A stretch of DNA of 64,000 nucleotides from Poriferisodalis sp965221945 (lineage in GTDB: Bacteria; Actinomycetota; Acidimicrobiia; Acidimicrobiales; Poriferisodalaceae): the NCBI RefSeq assembly GCF_965221945.1, contig NZ_OZ244925.1:3596001-3660000 (forward strand). Reading direction: 5' to 3'. The translations under genes and the position numbers were made by a program. The notes below the pieces were generated by a model. That model worked only from the letters and a program-made list of their open reading frames with translations, ran no database searches and was not told where the DNA came from. Positions 35,727 through 45,224 of this stretch are shown one piece after another (positions within the stretch are counted from its first letter, which is position 1; every line of letters starts with the position of its first letter).

Positions 35727-37157
35727 TTACTCGGCGCCCTCGTCGTCTGCGTCTTCGTCTGAGTCATCCCGCAGCCGGTCGGCCAGCTCGCGCAGTCGAT
35801 CGAGCGCCCCTTCGTCCTCGAGTTCGCCAAGGAACTGAGGCAGCTTGATGCCCGCCTGGCTTGCCACCTCATGCAACGGCGGCAGAGCGCCCACCAGACC
35901 TGACACGAAGTTGGCCGTCGTGCCGGCTTGCCCGTCGCCACCCGAGCCCGAGTCCCACACCGTGATCTTGTCGATCTTGAGGTTCGAGATGGCCTTCACC
36001 TGCTCGGCCACGAGGTTCGGCAGTTGCTCGGCAATCATCAGCAGCGCTGCTTGGGGCGCCGCGCCGCCGCTGGCGGCCACCAGGGCACCGAAGCCCTCGG
36101 CGCGGCGGCTGAGCAATGCCAGCAAGCCCAGCGCCTCAGCCTCCATGAGCAGCCGCTGACCGTCGGCCTCGCCAGCCTTCACCAGCCTGATCCGGTCGGC
36201 CTCGGCTTCGGCAAGCGTCCGCACCCGCTCGCGTTCCACCTGGGCCGGCACCACGATGTCGGCGTCCTGTGCGGCCTTGTCGCGCTCTGCTCGCACCCGC
36301 TCGGCGTCTGCCTCAGCCGAGAACGACTCCTGTGCGGCCTGTGCCTGGCTGACGCGCTCAGCGGCGTTGGCGGCGCGCTCGGCTTCGGCTTCCAACTGGC
36401 GCCGCTCGCCGGCCGATTGAGCAATCACAACGTACGATTCGTTCTCGCCTTCGGTCGCGGTGGCGTTGGCCTGCGCCACGCGGATGCGCTGCTCGCGTTG
36501 AGCCTCTGCGGCGCCGATGTCGCCGTCGCGCTCCTGCTCGGCCACCTTGACCTTGGCCTCGCTGATGGCGCGGGCTGCGGCTTCGCGACCCAAAGCGTCG
36601 ATGTATCCCGATTCGTCGGTGATGTCCTGGATGTTGACGTTGATGAGGCGCAGCCCGACCTTGCGCAGTTCGAGCTCGAGCGATTCGGTGATGTTGACGA
36701 TGAGCTGCTCGCGGTCGGTGTTGATCTGTTCGATCGGCATCGTGGCGATCACCACGCGCATCTGACCGAAGATGATGTCGCGGGCCAGGTTCTCGATTTC
36801 CAGCAGAGTCAGACCGAGCAGCCGCTCGGCGGCATTCTGCATGACGCCTGGCTCGGTGGAGACCCCGACCGTGAACGTGGCTGGCGTGTTGACCCGAATG
36901 TTCTGCTGCGAGAGAGCGCCTTGCAGCTTGATCTCGATGGGAATCGGCGTGAGGTCCAAGAAGGACCAGCCCTGCAGGATTGGCCACACCATTCTGCCGC
37001 CGCCATGCAGGCACTTCGCCGACTCACCTTCCCCTCCGACGCGTCCATAGATCACGAGGATCCGGTCGGATGGACAGCGCTTGAAGCGCGATGAGATCCA
37101 CAGCAGGGCGATCAGCAGGATGGCGAACAGGCCACTTGCGAGTGCGATGACGGCCAT
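35727..37157 (-). CDS. floT: Flotillin-like SPFH domain protein
   Basis: 476 aa. An N-terminal membrane hairpin (VIALASGLFAILLIALLWI) precedes an SPFH domain (about residues 30-200, with ILVIYGRVGGEG and RLLGLTLLEIENLARDI) and a long Ala/Glu/Arg coiled coil (about 200-335). It matches FloT/YuaG-type flotillins, which scaffold membrane microdomains. Located 36 bp downstream of an NfeD-like gene, the known yuaF-yuaG arrangement. The acidic end (DDSDEDADDEGAE) is probably flexible. Confidence 0.9.
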   Translation of the reverse strand: MAVIALASGLFAILLIALLWISSRFKRCPSDRILVIYGRVGGEGESAKCLHGGGRMVWPILQGWSFLDLTPIPIEIKLQGALSQQNIRVNTPATFTVGVSTEPGVMQNAAERLLGLTLLEIENLARDIIFGQMRVVIATMPIEQINTDREQLIVNITESLELELRKVGLRLINVNIQDITDESGYIDALGREAAARAISEAKVKVAEQERDGDIGAAEAQREQRIRVAQANATATEGENESYVVIAQSAGERRQLEAEAERAANAAERVSQAQAAQESFSAEADAERVRAERDKAAQDADIVVPAQVERERVRTLAEAEADRIRLVKAGEADGQRLLMEAEALGLLALLSRRAEGFGALVAASGGAAPQAALLMIAEQLPNLVAEQVKAISNLKIDKITVWDSGSGGDGQAGTTANFVSGLVGALPPLHEVASQAGIKLPQFLGELEDEGALDRLRELADRLRDDSDEDADDEGAE

Positions 37158-37193
37158 AGCTACCTCTATGTCTGCTTGGTGTGGAAGGTCAGG

Positions 37194-37748
37194 CTAGTGA
37201 GGCGCTACGAGGACCGTCGAAGGGTCGACGACGCCGATGACGGTGACGGCAGTCTGCGCCGGCAGGCTTTCGTCGGACTCTGTCAGGGCGTTGATGACCC
37301 GCAGTCGACCCTGCACCATCACTTCGACTTTGCCTGGCTTGGCACGGTTCGCGGCAACCGTGAGATAGACGGTGCCGTGCGCGCCTACTGCGGACTGGTA
37401 GTCGATCGAACCGCTCTCGCCGAGCTTCGCGAACGAGCGCCACAGCAAGCCCACGGCAATGAACACTGCGAAGCCGGCGGCGATGGCGACGCCCACTGAC
37501 AGGGCTGTGGAGCGGTCTGCCTGCTTCATGAGGACGCCCGTCCAGCCGAACGCAAACGAGAATGCGGTCAACGTCCGCACAGACAGGAACCCGCTGCCCG
37601 GGTCCTCGTCGCCAACGTCGAATTCGACGTCACCTCCGATGCCGAATGCCAGCAGCGCGATCTGCAACAGCAGGAAGAAGCTGGCGATGAAGGCGATCGC
37701 GTAGAAGATCTGCAGATCGCCGGTCAGAGCCTGCCACCAGTCACCCAT
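37194..37748 (-). CDS. NfeD/YuaF-like membrane protein
   Basis: 184 aa. Three hydrophobic helices (about residues 12-35, 60-75 and 83-103) are followed by a beta-barrel-like soluble domain (VGAHGTVYLTVAANRAKPGKVEV, seen here in two strands, to TVIGVVDPSTVLV). NfeD proteins of this short type act with flotillins; the adjacent floT on the same strand supports this. Together they form a two-gene microdomain operon. Confidence 0.85.
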   Translation of the reverse strand: MGDWWQALTGDLQIFYAIAFIASFFLLLQIALLAFGIGGDVEFDVGDEDPGSGFLSVRTLTAFSFAFGWTGVLMKQADRSTALSVGVAIAAGFAVFIAVGLLWRSFAKLGESGSIDYQSAVGAHGTVYLTVAANRAKPGKVEVMVQGRLRVINALTESDESLPAQTAVTVIGVVDPSTVLVAPH

Positions 37749-37833
37749 GAACTGCCTCCTCGCTGGAACTCTACGCGTCGCTGCGAGTGGCCCGTCTGCG
37801 CGGAAGACCGCGAGCGAACCTGCCTCCGAAACA

Positions 37834-37903
37834 GGACTGGCCTAGCTGGACTGGCCTAGCTGGACTGGCCTAGCTGGACTGGCCTAGCTGGACTGGCCTA
37901 GCT
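37834..37903 (-). repeat. 14-bp minisatellite at the 3' end of the PNPOx gene
   Basis: Five exact 14-bp units of GGACTGGCCTAGCT. On the minus strand each reads AGCTAGGCCAGTCC, and the unit nearest the gene supplies the TAG stop of the PNPOx frame (37898-37900). It shares 11 of 14 bases with the array before thrS at 28321-28392. Confidence 0.95.
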
Positions 37904-38389
37904 GATTCTGCGCTCGGTCAGGCCGCCGGACGGCGTCCAGGTCTCGACCACCAGGTGCCTGTCCTCAACGCGTACCAGCACTACTCGGGCGATGTTGACG
38001 GTGAAGAGCGCCAACCGGACCGAGTCATCGATCTCGTGGTGATGCCCACGCACGAAGACCTCGAGCTGGTCCGTGTCCGCCGGCACAGCGCTGCCTTCGA
38101 TCCGGGCATCTCCTGCCGCCAAGTCCTCGTCATCGGGCGTCGAATGCAGGCCGAGGCGCGAGTCGCGTCGCAAGTCGGCGGCCTTTGCCGAGGTCTGCTC
38201 CATGCCCAGCCACAGATGCCCGTCACGGATCGGCGCTTCCATGCCCGACATGCGAGGCGAGCCATCGCGACGGATGGTCGCCATCACGGCGTGTTGGTGA
38301 TTCTCAAAACGCTCCTGCACCCGCCCGGCCAGCTCACCGCAGGCCTCGGCGAAGGCTGCCCAGCTCATCACGTTGCTCGTCGTGCTCAT
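37898..38389 (-). CDS. Pyridoxamine 5'-phosphate oxidase family protein
   Basis: 163 aa from ATG 38389; the longer upstream frame is Cys/Arg-rich and unlikely. A split beta-barrel fold is suggested by HAVMATIRRDGSPRMSG (residues about 31-47) and LWLGMEQTSAKAADLRRDSR (about 57-76), the usual flavin or F420-binding start of this family. Substrate unknown; members reduce flavin/F420 or bind haem. Its stop codon lies inside the adjacent minisatellite. Confidence 0.82.
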   Translation of the reverse strand: MSTTSNVMSWAAFAEACGELAGRVQERFENHQHAVMATIRRDGSPRMSGMEAPIRDGHLWLGMEQTSAKAADLRRDSRLGLHSTPDDEDLAAGDARIEGSAVPADTDQLEVFVRGHHHEIDDSVRLALFTVNIARVVLVRVEDRHLVVETWTPSGGLTERRIS

Positions 38390-38439
38390 CCGAATTCTGC
38401 CTCGTTCACGACTCGATGCGTCTCGCCGTGAGGCTAAGA

Positions 38440-38587
38440 GGACGGTGTCGGTACCCGGCAGCCCCGACGGACTGGACTTTGCGCAGAAATGCCGCCACAG
38501 ACGGCAAAATTGCACAAAGAAAGCGTGACAGCAACTTTCCGAGACGTCACCTATCCGCGCGGCCTCTCAGCGGACGGTGTCGGTACC
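38440..38587. repeat. 16-bp direct repeat pair in divergent promoter region
   Basis: GGACGGTGTCGGTACC occurs twice, at 38440-38455 and 38572-38587, identical and in the same orientation, 132 bp apart. The second copy ends four bases before the GTG at 38591. The pair lies between the divergent PNPOx gene and the sugar dehydrogenase gene. It may be a regulator-binding repeat. Confidence 0.75.
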
Positions 38588-38590
38588 GTC

Positions 38591-39962
38591 GTGGCCGTGA
38601 GGCCGGTGCGTGCAGCAGCGATGGTTGCGGTGATGGTGCTTCTGGCCGCAGCGTGCGGCTCCGGAGCCGACGATCCTGGCGGCTCGGCCGATCAGCAGCA
38701 GCCGGGTGTTGCAGGCGACCCGAGCGTTGCGGTGACTGCGCCTCCCGCCCTGCGCACGGTTCCGGCGCCGGCGACCAGCACTGCGCCTGCAGCAACCGGC
38801 ACTGCGCCTGCAGCGTTCGGCACGGAACCGAGTGCGACTTCGAGCGCACCAACTAGCGCTGCTCCGACGACGCAGTCCTTGACCGAGACCCGTTTCGAAC
38901 TGGTACCCGTTGCCGAGATCGCCGCGCCGATCGCGCTGATCGCCAGGCCCGGCACGGACCAGCGCTACGTGGCCACGCTGACCGGGCAGGTGTGGCTGTT
39001 GGACCCTGCCGATGCCAACGCCGCACCGCAACTGGTGGCAGACGTCGGCACGCGGGTCAGCCAGGGTTGCGAGAACGGGCTGCTGGGCCTTGCGTTTGCT
39101 CCCGACGGCTCGCAGCTGTACCTCAGCTATACCGACACGGGTCGCAATAGCCGGATCGCGGTGATGCCGATGGAGGGCGAGATCCCCCAGATCGACCGCA
39201 GCAAGGTGCTGCTGGCGCTCGATCAACCTGCGTGCAACCACAACGGCGGCGACCTGACGTTTGGGCCCGACGGGCAGCTGTGGATCGGCTTCGGCGACGG
39301 CGGCGGCGCGAATGACGTCTTCGGGCAGGGCCAGGATCGCGACACGCTGCTCGGCACCCTCGTGCGCATCGATCCGAGCCCTGCCTCGGGGGGGGGGGGG
39401 TTACGGCATTGGTGACCGCAACCCGTTCGCCACCAGCGGGGGAGCGCCCGAGGTGTGGGCCTACGGCGCGCGCAACCCGTGGCGGTTCTCGTTCGATCGC
39501 GAGAGCGGCGACCTGTGGATCGGCGACGTCGGCCAGGACCGCATCGAGGAAATCCATGTGCTGCCAGCCGACGACGGATGGTCACCGGGCGCCAACCTGG
39601 GTTGGCCGCTGTTCGAAGGCAACGAGCAGTTCAGTGGGAACGGTGCCGGTACCGACACTCCCTCCGACATCGTCTTCCCCGTCTACACCTACAGCCACGA
39701 CGAGGGCTGCTCAGTCACTGGCGGCTACGTCTACCGGGGACGCGCCATCGGGGCCCTGTGGGGCACCTACGTGTTCGGCGATTACTGCACGGGTGAGGTG
39801 TGGGGCCTGGTACGGGGACCCGGCGGCGAACCAGAGCGGATCGAGCTGGGCGTGTCGGTACCGCCCAACTCGCTGGTGTCCTTCGGCGAAGACGCCGGCG
39901 GCGAGGTCTACGTGCTCAGCGCAGCGGGCACCGTTTTCCGCCTCGAATCAGTCACGCCGTAA
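38591..39962 (+). CDS. PQQ-type glucose/sorbosone dehydrogenase lipoprotein, frame broken at poly-G
   Basis: Start at GTG 38591 or 38597 gives a lipoprotein signal (AAMVAVMVLLAAAC, lipobox LAAAC). A Pro/Ala/Thr linker leads into a six-bladed sugar-dehydrogenase propeller (ENGLLGLAFAPDG, ACNHNGGDLTFGPDG, WIGFGDGGGANDVFGQGQD). The first frame ends at 39415 just after a run of 13 G (39388-39400). The second half continues one frame away (GYGIGDRNPFATSGG, AYGARNPWRFSFD, WIGDVGQDRIEEI) to 39962. A run of 11 or 14 G would restore one protein of about 457 aa. Either slippage-prone phase variation or a homopolymer error explains this. Confidence 0.82.
39388..39400 (+). repeat. Poly-G run of 13 inside sugar dehydrogenase gene
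   Basis: A homopolymer of 13 G sits exactly where the reading frame breaks. It is the longest such run I noticed in the window. Homopolymers of this length slip in replication and are also hard to sequence, so it could be a contingency tract or an assembly artefact. Confidence 0.95.
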
Positions 39963-39985
39963 AGGCTCCCGGCGACATGCCGCCC

Positions 39986-42364
39986 TCAGCTGGGTTGCCA
40001 AGCGCCCCAAGCGAGGTCGGTGACCACTCGGAGCGTCCAGCGCGGCTCAGTGGTGGACACGACCCACCCATCAGAGCCTCGCCGGCGGTTGATGAACCAG
40101 TCCAAGATGAGTTCCGTCGGGCCTGACCCGTAGCCGAGGTAGGCGCCGTCGGGAGACCAGCGCGCCCCGAGCGTGAGATCAGGCAGTTTGTGGACAAGCG
40201 TGAGCTCGGCACCCAGTGATCCGGCGGTGTGCAACTGAAGTGCCCGGCGATCGATCACGCCGTCGCCGTTCTCGTCATAGTGCGCGACGTAGGCGAGGCG
40301 GTTGTCCACCGGAGACCATCCGAGGACGTTGCCGTTCCCCTCGACGGCCGCAGCACCGCCGATTCCGTTGGACTGCTGGACCATGGGCCGGGTGCCGATG
40401 ACGTTGCCGTCCGCATCGCGCAGCACCTGCGTGTACGCGACATGGTTGCCGTCGCCCGACCACAGCAGTGCCCCGTTCACGTTTGATCGGATCTCGCCCA
40501 GCTCACGCAGGTCGCTCCCGTCGCGTCGCACCACCCAGGCGTGTTCCCGCAGCGGGACGCCCCGGCCGGCCGTGCCGACTGTGATGCCGTAGGCGAGGTG
40601 GGTGCTGTTGGGTGACCAGCCCATGAACCGGCTGCCGACCGGCAGCTCGAGCACGTTGGTGTCGCCGTTTGCGGTCTGCACCTTGAGTCGCATCGAGCAG
40701 TCCGTCGGATCGAGCGACTCGTACGCGAGGTGGCTCCCGTCCGGCGACCAGAGATGCAGGAGGCGCCATTGGATGCGGTCGATGAAGCCCAGATCGCGGG
40801 CGTCGCTGCCATCGCTGCTCGCGATCCAGAGGTTCTGGCTCTCGTTCCGCTCGTTGCCGTCACAGTCGCTTGGCGTGGCATACGCGATGCGCTGACCATC
40901 AGGTGACCAGCCCAGGAACGTGACGTCCTCCCCGAGAGTGACGGGGGAAGTGCGTGCATCCACCGTCTCGATACGCGCGTGCGATGTCTCTTCCCCTGAT
41001 TCGGGATCGGTGGACAGCTCCACGTACGCGAGGCGTCGCCCGTCGGGCGACCAGTTCGCGAGCGATAGATCCGAGAAGAGGAAGGTGCGGTAATCGACGT
41101 GGCCGATGCGGCGGAGTCGGCTGCCATCGGCCGCGGCGAGGTGCGCTTCGATGCTGTCGGAACGACCGTCGCCATCGGTGTCGATGAACCTGAAGGCGAC
41201 CACGTGGCGGCCGCCGGGCGACCACGTCGGGTATCCGCCCGGTTCGAAGAGCACCTGTTCGTCACCGGCGAGCCCGGCGACCCTCAAATGGCCGTCGACA
41301 TTGGACCAACTCAAACGACCGTCATTCGGATGCCATGCCCAGCCGCGATGGTCTTCGGATTGCAGCTGCCGTTCCGATCCGTCGGCGCGCACCGTCCAGA
41401 GGCGTTCGCCCTCGCCGGAGGGGCCTCGCGCCTTGCTCATTGCCAGGACCGGCAGCGACATTCCACTCACGGGAGCGGGGCGCGTCAGTCCTCGCTGGAT
41501 GGCAGTGAAGATCGCGCGCACCTGCTCATCTGACGGGGAGGCTTCGGGGATCGCCACACGAGGCTCTCCTGCTTCGGCGATCCGCTCGATCTCGATCGTC
41601 GATCCGATGGCATCCAGCGTCGCCTTAACCGCCGTTTCGATGGCTGAGCCCACGTCATCGGCACGGCCCACGATCACGACACGCGCAGGGCGGTAGTCGG
41701 CGATCACGGAGGCGGTTGCGTCCGGCAAGCCGTCCGCGATCGTGCGCGGCGATACGTATGCGACGGCTGCGTCTGCGGTCTGGGCGGCCACGTCTGCTGC
41801 AGTGCGGACATCGGTCCCATTCCAGCCGTTCGCCACAATCAGGGTGGCCGTGTCCAGCCCGACGACCTCAGGGCGCTCCAGCGCAACGCGGGCAGCCAAC
41901 GCTGCGGTCTCGATCCGGGTGGCACCGCCGAGGCGCTCGACCACGCTCCAGCGGTATGCCGCACGCGCCGCTGTGGTCAACTCATCCATCGCCGCCGGCG
42001 GCACCGCAACCTCGCCGCCCACGACCTGCACGCGGTCTGGCGCGAAGTCGGCTATGAGGGCGGCGGTCTCGGGCGACAGGCCGCCGGGATCGATGCACAC
42101 CTTCGCTGCGTTGCGGGCGTGATGAGCCAGCGCCTCGGCGACCGCGTTGTCGGCTGGGCCCGGGCAACCGGCCACGACGAGCGTCAGGTTGGGCCCATTG
42201 CGTGCAAGATTCGATGGCGAACTTGCCGCGCCCGACGGCACCGCTGGTGCAAGGACGCCTAGCGAGACCGCCAGGGCCATCACTACCTTCGCTGCTGGCT
42301 TGAAACGCCGATTGCGACGCTTTGCCGTCGAAGTCGGAATTGCGGGACCGCGATCTCTCTTCAC
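39986..42364 (-). CDS. Secreted CWB2 - PD40 (TolB-like) propeller protein
   Basis: 792 aa. Basic N terminus and a hydrophobic signal (VVMALAVSLGVLAPAVPSGA). CWB2-type modules at about residues 55-265 (VQVVGGEVAVP, RLGGATRIETAALAA, LIVANGWNGTDV), one of them degenerate. Then a large WSPDG propeller at about 320-770 (YPTWSPGG, ANWSPDGRRLAYV, LGWSPDGQRIAY, LLHLWSPDGSHLAY). The architecture equals the front of the protein at the left edge of the window, without its protease. Probably a wall-anchored sensor or binding protein. Convergent with the sugar dehydrogenase gene. Confidence 0.85.
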   Translation of the reverse strand: MKRDRGPAIPTSTAKRRNRRFKPAAKVVMALAVSLGVLAPAVPSGAASSPSNLARNGPNLTLVVAGCPGPADNAVAEALAHHARNAAKVCIDPGGLSPETAALIADFAPDRVQVVGGEVAVPPAAMDELTTAARAAYRWSVVERLGGATRIETAALAARVALERPEVVGLDTATLIVANGWNGTDVRTAADVAAQTADAAVAYVSPRTIADGLPDATASVIADYRPARVVIVGRADDVGSAIETAVKATLDAIGSTIEIERIAEAGEPRVAIPEASPSDEQVRAIFTAIQRGLTRPAPVSGMSLPVLAMSKARGPSGEGERLWTVRADGSERQLQSEDHRGWAWHPNDGRLSWSNVDGHLRVAGLAGDEQVLFEPGGYPTWSPGGRHVVAFRFIDTDGDGRSDSIEAHLAAADGSRLRRIGHVDYRTFLFSDLSLANWSPDGRRLAYVELSTDPESGEETSHARIETVDARTSPVTLGEDVTFLGWSPDGQRIAYATPSDCDGNERNESQNLWIASSDGSDARDLGFIDRIQWRLLHLWSPDGSHLAYESLDPTDCSMRLKVQTANGDTNVLELPVGSRFMGWSPNSTHLAYGITVGTAGRGVPLREHAWVVRRDGSDLRELGEIRSNVNGALLWSGDGNHVAYTQVLRDADGNVIGTRPMVQQSNGIGGAAAVEGNGNVLGWSPVDNRLAYVAHYDENGDGVIDRRALQLHTAGSLGAELTLVHKLPDLTLGARWSPDGAYLGYGSGPTELILDWFINRRRGSDGWVVSTTEPRWTLRVVTDLAWGAWQPS

Positions 42365-42418
42365 GAATGCGGAACGCTAGTCACCCCGATGCGTCGCACC
42401 TGACCGCGGTGGCCGGGC

Positions 42419-43237
42419 TCAGCTCTGGCCGGCCAGTTTGCGGTTCTTGATCTTGGCCTTGACGTAGTCGCGATTCATGAACGCAATGAAGTCGAGGCTG
42501 ATCTCCTTCGGACAGGCTTCGGTGCACTCGCCGTGGTTGGTGCACGAGCCGAAGTACCGCTCCATCGTCTCGACCATGGCCTCGGTGCGCTCCCATCGCT
42601 GGGGCTGGCCTTGGGGAATCAGGTTGAGATGTGCCAGCTTCGCCGACGTGAACAGCTGCGCCGCCGAGTTGGGGCACGCGGCCACACAGGCGCCGCAGCC
42701 GATGCACGCCGCAGCGTCGAACGATGCGTCCGAGGCCTCCTTGGGAACGGGGGTGAGGTTGGCGTCGCCGGCTGCGCCGGTGTTGACCGAGATGTAGCCG
42801 CCCGCCTCGATGATGCGGTCGAAGGAACTGCGGTCCACCACCAGGTCGCGCACCACCGGAAACGCCTTCGCCCGGAATGGCTCCACGGTGATGACATCGC
42901 CGTCGGAGAACTTCCGCATGTGCAACTGGCACGTCGTGGTGGCGGCCTCGTGACCGTGCGCCCGGCCGTTGATCATCAGGCTGCACGTGCCGCAGATGCC
43001 CTCACGGCAGTCGTGGTCGAACTCGATCGGCACCCCGCCCTCGTCGATGAGCCGCTCGTTGATGATGTCGAGCATCTCCAAGAACGACATGTCCTCGCTG
43101 ACGTCTGGTGCGTCGAAGGCCTCGAACCGACCTGGGGCGTCTGGCCCCTCCTGCCGCCAGATGCGCAACTTGAGGTTCAGAGTGCCGCCGTGGCTCTGCT
43201 GGCCGGACTGGCTGGGCTGGCCGTTGGTCCCGCTCAC
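42419..43237 (-). CDS. sdhB: Succinate dehydrogenase iron-sulfur subunit
   Basis: 272 aa from GTG 43237, with GGAG upstream and a 4-bp overlap (GTGA) with the sdhA stop. Clusters are visible: CREGICGTC (about residue 75, [2Fe-2S]), CIGCGACVAACP (about 176) and CTNHGECTEACP (about 229) for the other two. It relays electrons from SdhA to the quinone site. Residues 6-12 are encoded by one 14-bp sequence like the minisatellite unit (43205-43218). Confidence 0.95.
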   Translation of the reverse strand: MSGTNGQPSQSGQQSHGGTLNLKLRIWRQEGPDAPGRFEAFDAPDVSEDMSFLEMLDIINERLIDEGGVPIEFDHDCREGICGTCSLMINGRAHGHEAATTTCQLHMRKFSDGDVITVEPFRAKAFPVVRDLVVDRSSFDRIIEAGGYISVNTGAAGDANLTPVPKEASDASFDAAACIGCGACVAACPNSAAQLFTSAKLAHLNLIPQGQPQRWERTEAMVETMERYFGSCTNHGECTEACPKEISLDFIAFMNRDYVKAKIKNRKLAGQS

Positions 43238-45195
43238 TTGTAGCTCCGCTGTGTCAGTGCCACCACTTCGAAGTCCAGCTCCTCGGTGTGACGGGTCTGC
43301 GTCTCGTCGGGCCCGTTCCATTCCCACGCGGCGACGTGCGCGAAGTTCTCGTCATCGCGCTGCGCCTCGCCCTCGGGAGTCTGGTGCTCGTTCCGGAAAT
43401 GCCCGCCGCAGCTCTCCGCGCGAACGAGCGCGTCGCGGGCCATCAGCTTGGCCAGCTCGAAGAAGTCGGCGACCCGGCCGGCCTTCTCCAAACCCGAATT
43501 CAAATTTGCGCCCGATCCCGGTACCCGCAGGTCCGCCCAGAACTCGGCCTCGAGCGCTGGGATCTCGGACAAGGCCTTCTCCAAGCCTTCCCGGGTGCGT
43601 TCCATGCCGATGCAGTCCCACACGATCTTGCCCAGCTCCCGGTGGAACCAGTCCACCGAGCGAGTGCCGCCGATCGACAGAAACCGCTGGGTGGCATCGG
43701 TGACCCCGGCAACCGCCTGGGTGAACGCCGGGTCGTCCAGCGGCACCACCGACTCGCCGAGCCTCCCAGCCAGGTCGTCGCCGATGGTGTAGGGCAGCAC
43801 GAAGTAGCCGTCCGCCAGGCCCTGCATCAGCGCCGAGGCACCAAGCCGGTTCGCCCCGTGGTCGGAGAAGTTGGCCTCGCCAATGGAGTAGCAGCCCGGA
43901 ACCGTGGTCATGAGGTGGTAGTCGACCCACAGACCGCCCATCGTGTAGTGCGTGGCCGGGTAGATGCGCATGGGCCCCTCGTAGGGGTTCTCCCCGGTGA
44001 TGCGCTCGTACATGTCGAAGAGGTTCCCGTACTTCGCCGCCACCGCCGCTTTGCCCTCGCGGGCTATGACCTCGGCGAAGTCGAGATAGACGCCGTTGCG
44101 CAGCGGCCCGACGCCCTTGCCCTGGTCCACGACGGTCTTCGCATTGCGGCTCGCCACGTCACGCGGCACCAGGTTCCCGAAGGCCGGGTACTTGCGCTCG
44201 AGGTAGTAGTCACGGTCGGACTCGGGGATCTGGTCGGGTGAGCGAGCGTCGTCCATCGTCTCGGGCACCCAGATACGGCCGTCGTTGCGCAGCGACTCCG
44301 ACATCAGCGTCAGCTTCGACTGGAACTCGTCGCTGACCGGGATGCAGGTGGGGTGGATCTGCGTGTAGCAAGCGTTGGCGAAGTACGCCCCGCGCCGGTG
44401 CGCCCGCCACGCGGCGGTGACGTTGCACGCCATGGCGTTGGTGGACAGGTAATAGACGTTGCCGTAGCCGCCGGTCGCCAGCACCACCGCGTGCGCGGAG
44501 TGGGCCTCGATCTCTCCGGAGACCAGGTCGCGAGTCACGATGCCGCAGGCCCGACCGTCCTTGGTCACCAGGTCCAGCATCTCGCTGCGGGTATAAAGCT
44601 CGACCGCTCCGGCTGCGACCTGCTTGGCGAGTGCCTGATAGGCGCCCAGCAGGAGCTGCTGGCCGGTCTGGCCCCGGGCGTAGAAGGTGCGGCTGACCTG
44701 CGCGCCGCCGAAGCTGCGGTTGTCGAGCAGCCCGCCGTACTCGCGTGCGAACGGCACGCCCTGAGCGGCGCACTGGTCGATGATGTTCAGCGACACCTCG
44801 GCCAGGCGGTGCACGTTCGCCTCGCGGCTGCGGTAGTCGCCGCCTTTGACGGTGTCGTAGAAGAGCCGGTGAACCGAGTCGCCGTCGTTGGTGTAGTTCT
44901 TCGCTGAGTTGATGCCGCCCTGTGCAGCGATCGAATGCGCCCGGCGGGGCGAATCGTGGAAGGTGAACGCCTTCACCCGGTAGCCCAGCTCAGACAGCGA
45001 CGCTGCCGCTGAGGCGCCCGCCAGTCCGGTGCCCACCACGATGATCTCGAAGCGGCGCTTGTTGTTCGGGTTGACCAACTTCATGGAGAACTTGTGGTTC
45101 TGCCACTTGTCTGCCATGGGCCCATCGGGCACCTGGTCGTCGAGCACGCCGTTCGATGAACCGTTCATCGCCGCGTCAGCCCTCTCAGAAGCCAT
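43234..45195 (-). CDS. sdhA: Succinate dehydrogenase/fumarate reductase flavoprotein subunit
   Basis: 653 aa from ATG 45195, with GGAGG nine bases upstream. FAD-binding VGTGLAGASAA (about residue 52), the flavinylation region RRAHSIAAQGGINSAKN (about 80-95), and the active-site segment HYTMGGLWVD, all intact. It oxidises succinate to fumarate in the citric acid cycle. Lies 29 bp after sdhC and overlaps sdhB. Confidence 0.96.
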   Translation of the reverse strand: MASERADAAMNGSSNGVLDDQVPDGPMADKWQNHKFSMKLVNPNNKRRFEIIVVGTGLAGASAAASLSELGYRVKAFTFHDSPRRAHSIAAQGGINSAKNYTNDGDSVHRLFYDTVKGGDYRSREANVHRLAEVSLNIIDQCAAQGVPFAREYGGLLDNRSFGGAQVSRTFYARGQTGQQLLLGAYQALAKQVAAGAVELYTRSEMLDLVTKDGRACGIVTRDLVSGEIEAHSAHAVVLATGGYGNVYYLSTNAMACNVTAAWRAHRRGAYFANACYTQIHPTCIPVSDEFQSKLTLMSESLRNDGRIWVPETMDDARSPDQIPESDRDYYLERKYPAFGNLVPRDVASRNAKTVVDQGKGVGPLRNGVYLDFAEVIAREGKAAVAAKYGNLFDMYERITGENPYEGPMRIYPATHYTMGGLWVDYHLMTTVPGCYSIGEANFSDHGANRLGASALMQGLADGYFVLPYTIGDDLAGRLGESVVPLDDPAFTQAVAGVTDATQRFLSIGGTRSVDWFHRELGKIVWDCIGMERTREGLEKALSEIPALEAEFWADLRVPGSGANLNSGLEKAGRVADFFELAKLMARDALVRAESCGGHFRNEHQTPEGEAQRDDENFAHVAAWEWNGPDETQTRHTEELDFEVVALTQRSYK

Positions 45196-45224
45196 CCCAG
45201 TGAGCCTCCGCCTCTTCGCTGCAT

